Source: Methanobacterium sp. UBA375
GTDB taxonomy: Archaea > Methanobacteriota > Methanobacteria > Methanobacteriales > Methanobacteriaceae
Direction: 5' to 3'
Length of the DNA: 64,000 nt
Assembly: GCA_002495625.1 (NCBI GenBank)
Contig: DAGC01000001.1
Location: 1-64,000 of the forward strand
Each line of letters opens with the position of its first letter. Within the stretch, counting starts at the first letter, position 1. Under the pieces are notes generated by a model that was not told the origin of the DNA, made no database searches, and was given only the letters and a program-made list of their open reading frames with translations. The translations under genes were made by a program, and so were the position numbers. This document shows positions 35,797 to 49,179 of the stretch, one piece after another.

Positions 35797-37512
35797 TTAT
35801 TTAGAAGCTCCGAACTCTTTGGCCTGGTAAGGGACATAGTTGGGTTTCCAGATGTTCTCTTCAACCAATTTATGGCAATCTTTTTCATGATACACTCCAG
35901 CAACACCATCTGATAAGGCTTGTTTAACCACAGCAGACGCGATTTTTTTGCTAACTTCCTGTAACTGGGATACTTCTGGTAGTAAGCGGGTAAGATGATT
36001 GTCTCGAAGTTCCACAGAACGGCTCAGTTCGACTACCGCGGCATCGATCATTCCAGATGTCATTCGTTTTGCACGGGAACATATCACTCCTAAACCCAGC
36101 CCAGGGAAGATGAGGGCGTTATTGCACTGGGTTATCGGTATGGACTTTCCATCCCAAGATACATCTGGGTGGGCGCTCCCGGTGGCTATCAAACCCCTTC
36201 CATCTGTCCAGTGGAGCACATCCTCTGGTGTGGCCTCAGCCCGGCTGGGTGGATTGGAAAGTGGGAAGATTATGGGGTGTTTGCAGGCTGCGGCCATGGT
36301 TTTAACCACTTCCTCACTAAAGGCACCGTAAACCGCGCTGGTACCGATGAGAATGGTGGGTTTTACATTACGAACCACGTCCAATAGGCTGATTGGTCCA
36401 TCTTCAACATCCCATCCTTGAATTTCATCCCTTGATCGGGCGTAAGGAGATTTAAAGTAGTCTAGGTTTTTCCTATCTTCGATTACCAGTCCCTGACTGT
36501 CCATCAGCCAGAACCGGAGTCTGGTCTCATGGGGTTTCAGGCCATCTTTAACCATCCATTCGGCCACACGATCTGCAATACCGCAACCGGCGGTTCCCGC
36601 ACCAAAAATCACTACCCTGTGATCTGATAATGGTATACGGGTTAACTGGGAAGCGTTAAGCAGGGCAGACATGGCAACAGCCCCTGTGCCCTGTATATCA
36701 TCGTTGAAGGTGCATATTTTATCCTGGTAATAGTTTAAATTGTCTCTGGCCTTCTCCTTCCCGAAGTCCTCCCATTGGAGAAATACTCCAGGGAATTTTC
36801 GTTTGATAGATCCGATCACCTTTTCCACAAACCGCTCGTAATCAACCCCTCGGATCCGGGAGTGGCGCCAGCCTATGTAGAGGGGGTCTTGCAGTAGCTC
36901 GGTGTTGTTGGTTCCTACGTCTATCATCACAGGGAGCATTCTTCGCGGATCTATACCTGCGCATAGGGTGTAAATAATGATTTTAGCCACTGAAATACCG
37001 ATTCCATTAGCTCCCTGGTCGCCTATTCCCAGTATCTGTTCAGAATCAGTTAAAACTATTAGATCAATATCTTGACTGTTTAAATTATCCAGAATCTCAT
37101 CAACATGATCCTGGTCGGGATAAGCGATATACACGCCCCGGGGGTTCCTGAATTCTTTGCTGTAATGCTGGATGGCCAATCCGGCGGTGGGGGTGTAGAT
37201 TATGGGTATCATCTCTTCCATGTGTTCTGAGATGAGCTTGAAAAAGAGTGTTTCATTGGTGTTGTATAGGTTGTTCAAGAATATATTCTTCTGGAGGTCA
37301 TCTGGCTGTAAAGAGTACTGATGATAGGCTCTTTGCAATTGATCCTCTATGGTTTCCACCACTGGCGGTAAAAGACCCTTCAGGGAAAATTTTACCCTCT
37401 CTATATCACTAAAAGCAGTGCCCTTATTCAGTTGGGCTGATTGTAATAGTTGTATTCCTTTAAGATCCGTTTCGATGTATTTAGTTCCTTTTTCCTCAAC
37501 AATAACAGATAT
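35797..37512 (-). CDS. NAD-dependent malic enzyme, N-terminus upstream of any conventional start
   Basis: Malic enzyme oxidatively decarboxylates malate to pyruvate. Signatures: IIYTPTAGLAIQHYS, GDQGANGIGISVAK, FNDDIQGTGAVAMSALL, the Rossmann VVIFGAGTAGCGIAD and PIIFPLSNPPSRAEATP. The first GTG (37362) would omit the family's N-terminal block. The frame upstream reads IQLLQSAQLNKGTAFSDIE and VKFSLKGLLPPVVETIED, clearly homologous to E. coli SfcA. That frame reaches a stop before 37550 without ATG, GTG or TTG. ATA at 37512 or ATT at 37503 are candidate starts. A TATA box at 37534-37542 would start transcription near 37512, so translation may be leaderless. The end at 37512 is provisional. Confidence 0.82.
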   Translation of the reverse strand: MSVIVEEKGTKYIETDLKGIQLLQSAQLNKGTAFSDIERVKFSLKGLLPPVVETIEDQLQRAYHQYSLQPDDLQKNIFLNNLYNTNETLFFKLISEHMEEMIPIIYTPTAGLAIQHYSKEFRNPRGVYIAYPDQDHVDEILDNLNSQDIDLIVLTDSEQILGIGDQGANGIGISVAKIIIYTLCAGIDPRRMLPVMIDVGTNNTELLQDPLYIGWRHSRIRGVDYERFVEKVIGSIKRKFPGVFLQWEDFGKEKARDNLNYYQDKICTFNDDIQGTGAVAMSALLNASQLTRIPLSDHRVVIFGAGTAGCGIADRVAEWMVKDGLKPHETRLRFWLMDSQGLVIEDRKNLDYFKSPYARSRDEIQGWDVEDGPISLLDVVRNVKPTILIGTSAVYGAFSEEVVKTMAAACKHPIIFPLSNPPSRAEATPEDVLHWTDGRGLIATGSAHPDVSWDGKSIPITQCNNALIFPGLGLGVICSRAKRMTSGMIDAAVVELSRSVELRDNHLTRLLPEVSQLQEVSKKIASAVVKQALSDGVAGVYHEKDCHKLVEENIWKPNYVPYQAKEFGASK

Positions 37513-37533
37513 GGATCTAACAACGAACCCCCC

Positions 37534-37542
37534 ATTTATAAG
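37534..37542 (-). promoter_or_regulatory. TATA box of the malic enzyme gene
   Basis: Minus-strand CTTATAAAT is a good archaeal TATA box. Transcription would begin about 25 bases downstream, near 37512, at or just before the first possible codon of the extended reading frame. Position and motif only. Confidence 0.55.
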
Positions 37543-37570
37543 AGATTATAGTTATCCTGAATATCATTAA

Positions 37571-37983
37571 CCATTTTGGAGAACTGTCTCATCTTACAAT
37601 GTTAATATATTTTTAACCCCCATATATACTTTATGGGGTGGGGTACTGTAATTTTGGTCAGATTTTTTCGAATCTTAACTTCAAAATGTCCCTTAATTAA
37701 TCATAAAGTTAAAAATATGGAGATTTGCTGGTATTAACAATCCATTAAAAAACTCCTATTGGCGGAGAAAAAAGTTTATTTTCACTGTTATAGCATAACC
37801 CACACTTTATATCGTGGTTTTAATGGATCACGCCCCATACACATTTAAAAAAATTATGTACCCATCTATTTTGAGAAAAAAAGCCAAATAATCTTTCTAA
37901 TTAAAAAACAGATAAATTATATTTAATTGGATTTACAAAAATAGATAGTGCAAATTTAAAATAATTGGGGGAATGTTTGTTTT
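37571..37983. other. 413-base divergent spacer between malic enzyme and rhodanese genes
   Basis: I see no gene here. The spacer holds a short palindrome (CCCCAT...ATGGGG, about 37617-37636) beside a G-rich GGGGTGGGG stretch, and a small CTCC/GGAG hairpin near 37752-37766 followed by A- and T-runs. A TTATATTTA element near 37917 may be the rhodanese TATA box, and GGGGGAA at 37969-37975 is near that gene's start. A small RNA is possible but unsupported. Confidence 0.4.
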
Positions 37984-38310
37984 ATGTCATCGTTTAGATT
38001 GATAACACCACAAAACGCATTAAAATTGATAGAAGAACACCCGGAAATAGTTATTATTGATATCAGGCCGGAAATAGATTATAAAGTCGATCATATTCCC
38101 GGGGCATTGAATTTAGATTATGACGGGCATGATTTTCAGCATAAGGCCGAACAACTGGATAAAAGTAAAAAATACCTGATATACTGTAAGTCCGGTGTAA
38201 GAAGCGAATATTTCATGGGAAAGATGAAAGAATCCGGTTTTGATGAGGTTTACGCTATCCAGGGGGGATATGTAGCGTGGCAGGTTAGTAAGTTGCCTTT
38301 GGAAAGCTGA
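37984..38310 (+). CDS. Single-domain rhodanese
   Basis: This 108-residue rhodanese-like protein probably transfers sulfane sulfur. The domain spans the protein: LITPQNALKLIEEHPEIVIIDIRPEIDY split over two strands, DHIPGALNLDY, and the active-site loop YCKSGVRSEYF with the catalytic cysteine at about residue 76. The CxxGxRS loop matches sulfurtransferases rather than phosphatases. The ATG at 37984 follows GGGGGAATGTTTG. No signal peptide is present. The physiological sulfur donor is unknown. Confidence 0.9.
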   Translation: MSSFRLITPQNALKLIEEHPEIVIIDIRPEIDYKVDHIPGALNLDYDGHDFQHKAEQLDKSKKYLIYCKSGVRSEYFMGKMKESGFDEVYAIQGGYVAWQVSKLPLES

Positions 38311-38439
38311 ACAACGAGTAAAATGTAAAATAGTTTGATTTTCAATTAGTTTTCTTTAATAGTTAAAAGTTTAAAATTTAGAGTCAAAAAGAGTAGTTCG
38401 ATATTTTTGCTATCACTATATAGAGCGACCTATCAGAAT

Positions 38440-38931
38440 TTAAGTTTCTAGGTAAGAATCGAGATTTTGGCTGATATTATCATATACTTGCTTGGTTACT
38501 CCAGCTTTCCTAATAAAATCGTTGGAATACCTGATGTCCCCACGTCTTGGGTTGTCCTGCCTCATGACGTACATGCAGATGGCGGTTATCACCATGAGTG
38601 GGTCTGTTTTTCTTCCTTTACCGCCCCGGTAGAGTTTCCTGAAATCGATCCTGGATATTATTTCCCTGGCCCGGTCTTTCTGCCCGCCACCCACCGGCAT
38701 GAGTACTTCGTCCCCTTCTTCCCTTTTGGTTATAACCCGGGTGGGGCTGTGGCCGGTCATCATGAAGTTGCTGGCTACTATACTTAAGAGTGCCATCTTT
38801 TCCTTCAGTCGGAAGTCTTCCTCGGCTGTTTTCTCCCGGTGAGACTTGTATCTTTCATATTTTATAATTTTCCTTTCCAGTCTCTCTGCTTTTGCTTTAT
38901 CATCAAGGAAAACGTGTTTTCTTCGTTGCAA
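38440..38931 (-). CDS. Uncharacterised basic protein with a possible cyclin-like (TFB-type) repeat
   Basis: The 163-residue protein is very basic at its N-terminus (KAKAERLERKIIKYERYKSHREK). The C-terminal half has KTDPLMVITAICMYVMRQDNP followed by IRYSNDFIRKAGVTKQVYDNI, recalling the cyclin repeats of archaeal transcription factor B (a helix with P-L-x-x-x-A-A-I-Y, then G-V-T-x-x-T/V-Y-x-N). Only one such repeat is visible and the zinc ribbon is absent, so it is not TFB itself. It stands alone upstream of hisF. The similarity is my pattern reading and needs a profile search. Confidence 0.6.
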   Translation of the reverse strand: MQRRKHVFLDDKAKAERLERKIIKYERYKSHREKTAEEDFRLKEKMALLSIVASNFMMTGHSPTRVITKREEGDEVLMPVGGGQKDRAREIISRIDFRKLYRGGKGRKTDPLMVITAICMYVMRQDNPRRGDIRYSNDFIRKAGVTKQVYDNISQNLDSYLET

Positions 38932-39119
38932 ATTCCTCGCCTTAATATCAACCTTAATTCTGTATCTTCTAATTTAGATGTCGATCTTTATTTAATTAGG
39001 CAGGAAGTATTTAAAATGAGTCCTTATTAGAAATCAGGGAAAAATTAATAAGTTTCCAATTTTGGGAAATTTTTAGAATTTCATTGAGAATAAAATTATT
39101 CATGAGAAAATAAAGAAAT

Positions 39120-39944
39120 TTAAACTCGCACGGGCACGTCCTTTTGCTTCAAGTACTCCTTCACCATTGGCACAGGGTACTCGTTGAAGTGGAAGATACT
39201 GGCAGCTAAAGCAGCATCTGCTTTACCGAACTGGAAAGCTTCGTAGATATGTTCCGGATTACCTACACCACCCGAGGCAATCACCGGAATATCCAGCATC
39301 TCACTCATGGTCCTGGTCAGTGGGATGTCGTAGCCGTCTTTGGTCCCGTCCCGGTCCATGGATGTGAGTAATATCTCCCCAGCACCCCTTTCCTGACATT
39401 CCATCGCCCATGCTAGGGCATCTATACCAGTAAACTCCCTTCCACCATAGATACTGCAATCGTACCAGCAGTAACCTTTTTCAGTTTTCACGATTATCTT
39501 ATCACTGTTCTCCTGGGGATTCTCTACATAGCGGCGTTTGGCGTCGATGCCAATGACACATGCCTGGGAACCGACGATTTCAGACGCTTCATTGATCAGG
39601 TCGGGGTTGTGGATGGCGGCGGTGTTGGTGGAACATTTATCAGCCCCGGCTTTAAGCATGTTAATGTAATCAGAGGGTTTCCTTATCCCACCACCCACAC
39701 AGATGGGAACGAAGACGTTCTCAGTGGTGGCCTCGATTACGTGGGCCATGGTCTCCCGGTGTTCATGGGAAGCGGTGATATCCAGGAACACGATCTCATC
39801 AGCCCCGTCCTTATAGTAGCGGGTGGCCAGATCCACCGGTTCACCCGCGTAGCGGATCTGTTTAAATTCCACCCCCTTAACCACACGGCCGTGGGGCACG
39901 TTTAAATCACAGTCCAGACAGGGTATAATTCTTTTAGCAAGCAT
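39120..39944 (-). CDS. hisF: Imidazole glycerol phosphate synthase cyclase subunit HisF
   Basis: HisF forms the imidazole ring from PRFAR and ammonia delivered by HisH. The TIM barrel shows LAKRIIPCLDCD with the catalytic aspartate, FLDITAS, VGGGIRKPSDY and the second catalytic aspartate in ILLTSMDRDGTKDGYD, then PVIASGGVGNPEH. The 274-residue length includes a slightly longer loop around residues 145-165. It is monocistronic; hisH is not adjacent. ATG 39944 has an AGATATTA segment upstream without a strong site. Confidence 0.97.
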   Translation of the reverse strand: MLAKRIIPCLDCDLNVPHGRVVKGVEFKQIRYAGEPVDLATRYYKDGADEIVFLDITASHEHRETMAHVIEATTENVFVPICVGGGIRKPSDYINMLKAGADKCSTNTAAIHNPDLINEASEIVGSQACVIGIDAKRRYVENPQENSDKIIVKTEKGYCWYDCSIYGGREFTGIDALAWAMECQERGAGEILLTSMDRDGTKDGYDIPLTRTMSEMLDIPVIASGGVGNPEHIYEAFQFGKADAALAASIFHFNEYPVPMVKEYLKQKDVPVRV

Positions 39945-40129
39945 AATATCTCCAGATTTAGAAGTTAGTGTAAATTAAGTCCAGGTTTTTTAGTTAAAAT
40001 ATGTTCTTGGAACATTTACTATTTGATTTCTCAAACTATATAAGTGAAGTATTGAGGGTAAATAATAACATTTATAAAGTATTGGTTTTCTACATAGAGC
40101 ATGTGTGTAAGAACTTATGGTGAATTTAT

Positions 40130-40856
40130 ATGAACTTGAAAGGTATATTGTCTGATTCATTCCTTTACCCATTATCTAACCCGAAGAGGCTGTTTATATT
40201 GGGAATATTGTTGTTTTTTAGTTTTTTAGTAATACCGACCATTTTTACTAACGGATACATGCTGCGAATAATGAAATATTCTTTTGAAGGCTCTAAAGAA
40301 TTACCTCCGTTTAATGGATGGTTAAACATGTTCGTGGATGGTTTGAAAGTAATCATCGTCAACATTATTTATATATCTATTCCTGCCATTATCACAGCTG
40401 TTATAACCATAACTATAGTCATGGGCATGTTATTTAATGGATCAAGGCCTGATTTTAGCCAGTTATACACTACGTTTCTATCAGTGCTTCTAATTGTGGG
40501 AATAATTATAATGACAGTTCCCTTACTTATTCAGCCTGATGGCTTTACCTCACATAGTTAGAAAGGATAAACTGGATGTTTTACTTGAACTCAAGAACTT
40601 GCTAAACATAATCCGGGGAATTGGCTGGGGCAAATTCATTTCTGCAGTGGTTTTGCTTATGGTGTTAAACATACCCTTTGTTGGATTAGGATTTTATCTT
40701 CAATTCCTGCGTTTAGGAACACTGGAAATTTTACTAATTTCTGCAGTGCTGAATTTAGTGATTGGTTGGTATTTACTGGCATTCAAAGGAAGACTTCTGG
40801 CTTTACTCTATGAAGAAGGAGAAGAACAATTACAATTGATTAATATGGAGAGATAA
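40130..40856 (+). pseudogene. DUF4013-like membrane protein, frameshifted
   Basis: Two overlapping frames together encode one protein homologous to the next two DUF4013-like genes. The first frame (40130-40561) carries the SDSFLYPLSNPKRL start and loses homology after IMTVP. The second frame (open by about 40512, to 40856) reads PYLFSLMALPHIVRKDKLD, which aligns with FYLMALSNMAYHNRLG of the paralogue at 42520. One extra base, most simply in CCC at 40520-40522, would account for the break. It could be a true pseudogene, a sequencing error, or two split proteins. The homologues are six-helix-like membrane proteins of unknown role. GATGTTTAATAT-type upstream sequence gives no clear promoter. Confidence 0.8.
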
Positions 40857-40858
40857 AA

Positions 40859-41638
40859 ATGGACATGGGTAGAATTCTTGAAGATTCTTTTAAATATCCC
40901 GCTTCTAACTGGAAACGTGTGCTGATCTTTGGGGTAATAGTTTTAATTTATCAGTTTTCACTTCAATTTTTTATGTTGTATATTAATGCTTCCATCCGGG
41001 TGGTTCTGCTTATAATTCCTTTTATTATATCTTATCTCCTGCTGGAAGGGTATCAACTACGGGCGATAGGAACCTCCATAAATGGGGAAATGGAACCACC
41101 AAAGCTGAATAATTGGCTTAAAATGCTTGTTGATGGGTTTAAATTGTTTATTGTAGGGCTTGTTTATGGGATAATCCCCGGAATAATTTTAGGTGTAGGT
41201 TTTGTTCTACTATTTACGGTACCATCTGGCTTGAACCTCCTGGGTATCCTTATCCTGTTATTAGGGCTGGTGATTTTATTTATCGTGTCTTTAATAATGG
41301 TTATGGCTATTTCAAACATGGCTTACTATGGGAAATTAGAGGCAGCATTTAAATTAGGTGAGATAAAGGAGAGGATAAGAAAATTAGGCTGGTTAAATTA
41401 CATACTGGTGTTAATTATTGTGGTGTTGCTTGGCGCCCTATTGTCAGTAGGGGCAGCGTTTGTATCCTTTATACCTATTCTAGGATTTGTTTTAGCGTGT
41501 CTTATCGTTTATCCATACCTGTACCTATTCATAGCAAGGGCATACGCTTTAATATATCTAGAAACAATGGAAGATGAACCAGAAGAGCCCTTAACTGAAA
41601 TGAAGAATTTCCCTGGAACGGAAACCAACCCAAATTAG
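40859..41638 (+). CDS. DUF4013-like multi-pass membrane protein
   Basis: The 259-residue protein starts with the family hallmark ILEDSFKYPASNWKRVL and contains about six hydrophobic helices, with the polar turn NGEMEPPKLNNWLKMLVDGFKL and the conserved MAISNMAYYGKLEAAFKLGEI motif. A short acidic C-terminal tail (EDEPEEPLTE) is cytosolic by prediction. It begins two bases after the frameshifted paralogue ends, so they form one operon. The family is common in methanogens and its function is unknown. Confidence 0.85.
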   Translation: MDMGRILEDSFKYPASNWKRVLIFGVIVLIYQFSLQFFMLYINASIRVVLLIIPFIISYLLLEGYQLRAIGTSINGEMEPPKLNNWLKMLVDGFKLFIVGLVYGIIPGIILGVGFVLLFTVPSGLNLLGILILLLGLVILFIVSLIMVMAISNMAYYGKLEAAFKLGEIKERIRKLGWLNYILVLIIVVLLGALLSVGAAFVSFIPILGFVLACLIVYPYLYLFIARAYALIYLETMEDEPEEPLTEMKNFPGTETNPN

Positions 41639-41817
41639 AAAAAACACATTTATTTCCCTTTTAAATTTCTTATTTTTTTATTCAATAACCCAATTACCGG
41701 TTTAGAATTGTAATCATGGTATTAAATTTTCACGAAATTCAACCAAATCAGTAATACTTTTAATTAAAAACCTAATATTTATATTGATTCATCCGATACA
41801 ATAGCCTGGTGATAAAT

Positions 41818-42450
41818 ATGAAATTGAAAAACTTTAAGAGAGAATCCTTGATACCTTTACCGGTTACATTGATATCCACGGTAAGTGAAGATGGAATTAG
41901 AAATATAGCACCATATTCCTGTGTAATGCCGATTTTAAGGCCGTTTGACCTGGTTTGTGTGGCATCGGCAAAGATGAGAGATACATATGTCAACATTGAC
42001 ACCACAGAAGAGTTTGTTATAAATATGCCTGGTGTTGATTTGATGGATGCAGTGATACCCACTTCTTCACATGTTCCTTTTGATGTTAACGAATTTGAAC
42101 TGGCAAATTTAAAGGAAAGACCTTCAAAAAAGGTTAAGACGCCGGGAATAGAAGGTTGTTATGCGTGGATGGAGTGCAAGCTACACAGTATGCACGAAGA
42201 GACGTATGATGGCTTCCCATACCTGTTGATCCTGGGTAAAGTGGTGCATCTTGAAGTGGATGATGATATTTACAATCCAGAGGATGGTTCATGGGATGTA
42301 GAGAAAGCCAAACCTTTGATGATGACTGAATCCAATCAGGGAATGCATTTCTGCACGGTCAACGATATTGGTAAATTCGAACCCTACGGGGCTATGTTTG
42401 AAGATGGTAAAGACCCATTATCATGGATGTATGAGAAGAAAGAGGATTGA
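41818..42450 (+). CDS. Flavin reductase-like (FMN-binding split barrel) protein
   Basis: The 210-residue protein has the split-barrel pattern: an N-terminal IPLPVTLISTVSEDGIRNIA strand-turn-strand, PYSCVMPILRPFDLVCVASA, DTYVNIDTTEEFVINMPG and a C-terminal region. The family binds FMN and includes flavin reductases and electron carriers of methanogens. The start is ATG 41818, as GGTGAT lies at 41808-41813; the frame opens with a GTG there. It sits between two DUF4013-like genes on the same strand, but no functional connection is established. Confidence 0.87.
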   Translation: MKLKNFKRESLIPLPVTLISTVSEDGIRNIAPYSCVMPILRPFDLVCVASAKMRDTYVNIDTTEEFVINMPGVDLMDAVIPTSSHVPFDVNEFELANLKERPSKKVKTPGIEGCYAWMECKLHSMHEETYDGFPYLLILGKVVHLEVDDDIYNPEDGSWDVEKAKPLMMTESNQGMHFCTVNDIGKFEPYGAMFEDGKDPLSWMYEKKED

Positions 42451-42519
42451 ATATAAATAATGGTTTAGGGGATATTATGATAACTGAGAAACTATGATAA
42501 TGTATTTAGGAGTGTAATA

Positions 42520-43251
42520 ATGAAACTGTCTGAGATAATATCTGATTCATTCAAGTATCCTGGTTCCAATCCAGAACACTTGAACACCAACCGTAAAAGA
42601 TGGCTGATTTTTGGTCTGTTGATGTTTACCACACTGGTGGTCATTCCCGTAATATTTGTCGCTGGTTACGCCCTAAGAGTGACCCGGAAAACCGTCCAAG
42701 GCGATTCAAAGATGCCTGAATACAATGAATGGACTACTATGTTCTTGGATGGCCTTAAAGTAATAGTTACTACCATAGTATATTATTTCATCCCTACAAT
42801 ACTCGTTATTCTAGGTGCGGGACAATTTTACTTGATGGCCTATGTGTATGGAGTGTTAAACCTAAGTTTGATAAACTGGTTGCCATTGATTATTGGGGTG
42901 CTTTTATTCATTCCTGCTATCATGTTTTACTTGATGGCCCTCTCCAACATGGCTTACCATAATAGACTTGGAGCTGCCTTCAACATGAGAGAAATCATAC
43001 AGAGAATCAAGACAGTTGGATATGGAAGATTCATTCTCTGGTGGGTAGCCACCATGATTGTTTCGGCTATTTTCGCATCTGCAGGGGCTTTAATTGAAAT
43101 GGGCAGTAGCATAGTTGGATTTTTCGTGGTCCCCATCCTGATTAATTCTTTCATCACTCTTTTCCAGGCCAGATCCATGGGACTCATCTATTCAGAAGGG
43201 ATAGACACGGATAATACACAGGTTAATGATACGAGCATTGTGAGTGAATAG
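42520..43251 (+). CDS. DUF4013-like multi-pass membrane protein
   Basis: This is the third family member in tandem (243 residues). It has EIISDSFKYPGSNPEHLNTN, a six-residue insertion relative to its neighbours before the first helix, the polar MPEYNEWTTMFLDGLKV turn and LMALSNMAYHNRLGAAFNM. About five to six membrane helices are predicted, and the C-terminus is polar (DTDNTQVNDTSIV). ATTTAGGAGTGTAATA provides an AGGAG site ahead of the ATG. It is intact and serves as the reference for the frameshift in the first copy. Confidence 0.85.
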   Translation: MKLSEIISDSFKYPGSNPEHLNTNRKRWLIFGLLMFTTLVVIPVIFVAGYALRVTRKTVQGDSKMPEYNEWTTMFLDGLKVIVTTIVYYFIPTILVILGAGQFYLMAYVYGVLNLSLINWLPLIIGVLLFIPAIMFYLMALSNMAYHNRLGAAFNMREIIQRIKTVGYGRFILWWVATMIVSAIFASAGALIEMGSSIVGFFVVPILINSFITLFQARSMGLIYSEGIDTDNTQVNDTSIVSE

Positions 43252-43404
43252 AATCGGGGTTAGTGGTTTTTAGGATAATTTTAAAAATTATTCCATTAGC
43301 AAAATTATCCCCAAAATAAAAGTTCACATCCACTTTTTCCTTTTATTTTGGATATGTTCTAGTTTTAGAGCTCAATTTATTATTCATCTCAGGGAAGGGA
43401 ATAG

Positions 43405-43412
43405 TTATATAA
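43405..43412 (+). promoter_or_regulatory. TATA box of tRNA-Arg
   Basis: TTATATAA lies about 50-58 bases upstream of the tRNA, allowing transcription to start near 43435 and a roughly 28-base leader removed by RNase P. Assigned by motif and distance. Confidence 0.55.
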
Positions 43413-43462
43413 ATGAAAAGCAACCAACAACTAACTTGTCTATGATTTATTAGACGTGTTAT

Positions 43463-43539
<77 letters not shown>

Positions 43540-43546
43540 CTATTTT

Positions 43547-43849
43547 TTACTTATCATCTAAAAGTGCGAAAGCTGTGTTAAATCCAGAACCCATACGCAC
43601 CAGACCCGCCACAGCAGCGGCTTCCATAATTTCTTCTTGAGTAGATCCTGTTTTAAGGGCTTGTTTTTTATGAACACGTGTGCACTGGTCACATTTAACC
43701 GCAACAGCACAGGCCAGTGCAATAAGGCTTTTTTCTTTCTGTGATAATGCACCATCCTTAAGTATTTCTGATGCCAGTTTTTTGAATGCAGAATCAACCT
43801 CTCCACCAAGAGCTTCTGTAAACCGGATAGCTCCTCTTTTTTGTTCCAT
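43547..43849 (-). CDS. Carboxymuconolactone decarboxylase/AhpD-like protein
   Basis: The 100-residue protein has the AhpD-type core: SQKEKSLIALACAVAVKCDQCTRVHKK, here with the redox CxxC pair in KCDQCTRVH, followed by EEIMEAAAVAGLVRMGSGF. Proteins of this class act as thiol-dependent peroxidase partners or decarboxylases; the CxxC plus histidine favours a redox role. ATG 43849 follows AAGGAGATTTAG, a good site. It lies 19 bases after the large helicase-nuclease gene in the same direction and may be co-transcribed. Confidence 0.9.
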   Translation of the reverse strand: MEQKRGAIRFTEALGGEVDSAFKKLASEILKDGALSQKEKSLIALACAVAVKCDQCTRVHKKQALKTGSTQEEIMEAAAVAGLVRMGSGFNTAFALLDDK

Positions 43850-43868
43850 TTCTAAATCTCCTTAAATT

Positions 43869-49058
<5,190 letters not shown>

Positions 49059-49179
49059 TCAAGATACCTCTCATTTATGATTGGACGGGGAATTTTAAAG
49101 TTGGGATTTAATAATGGATGTTGGTTTATCTGAACTTTATAATAAAACTAACGGTATCTTGTAAGTTCACTTAGGACTT

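Noticed and set aside
37617..37640. CCCCAT/ATGGGG palindrome as a defined operator
   Set aside because: Only one short copy is present, with no regulator adjacent; it may be chance.
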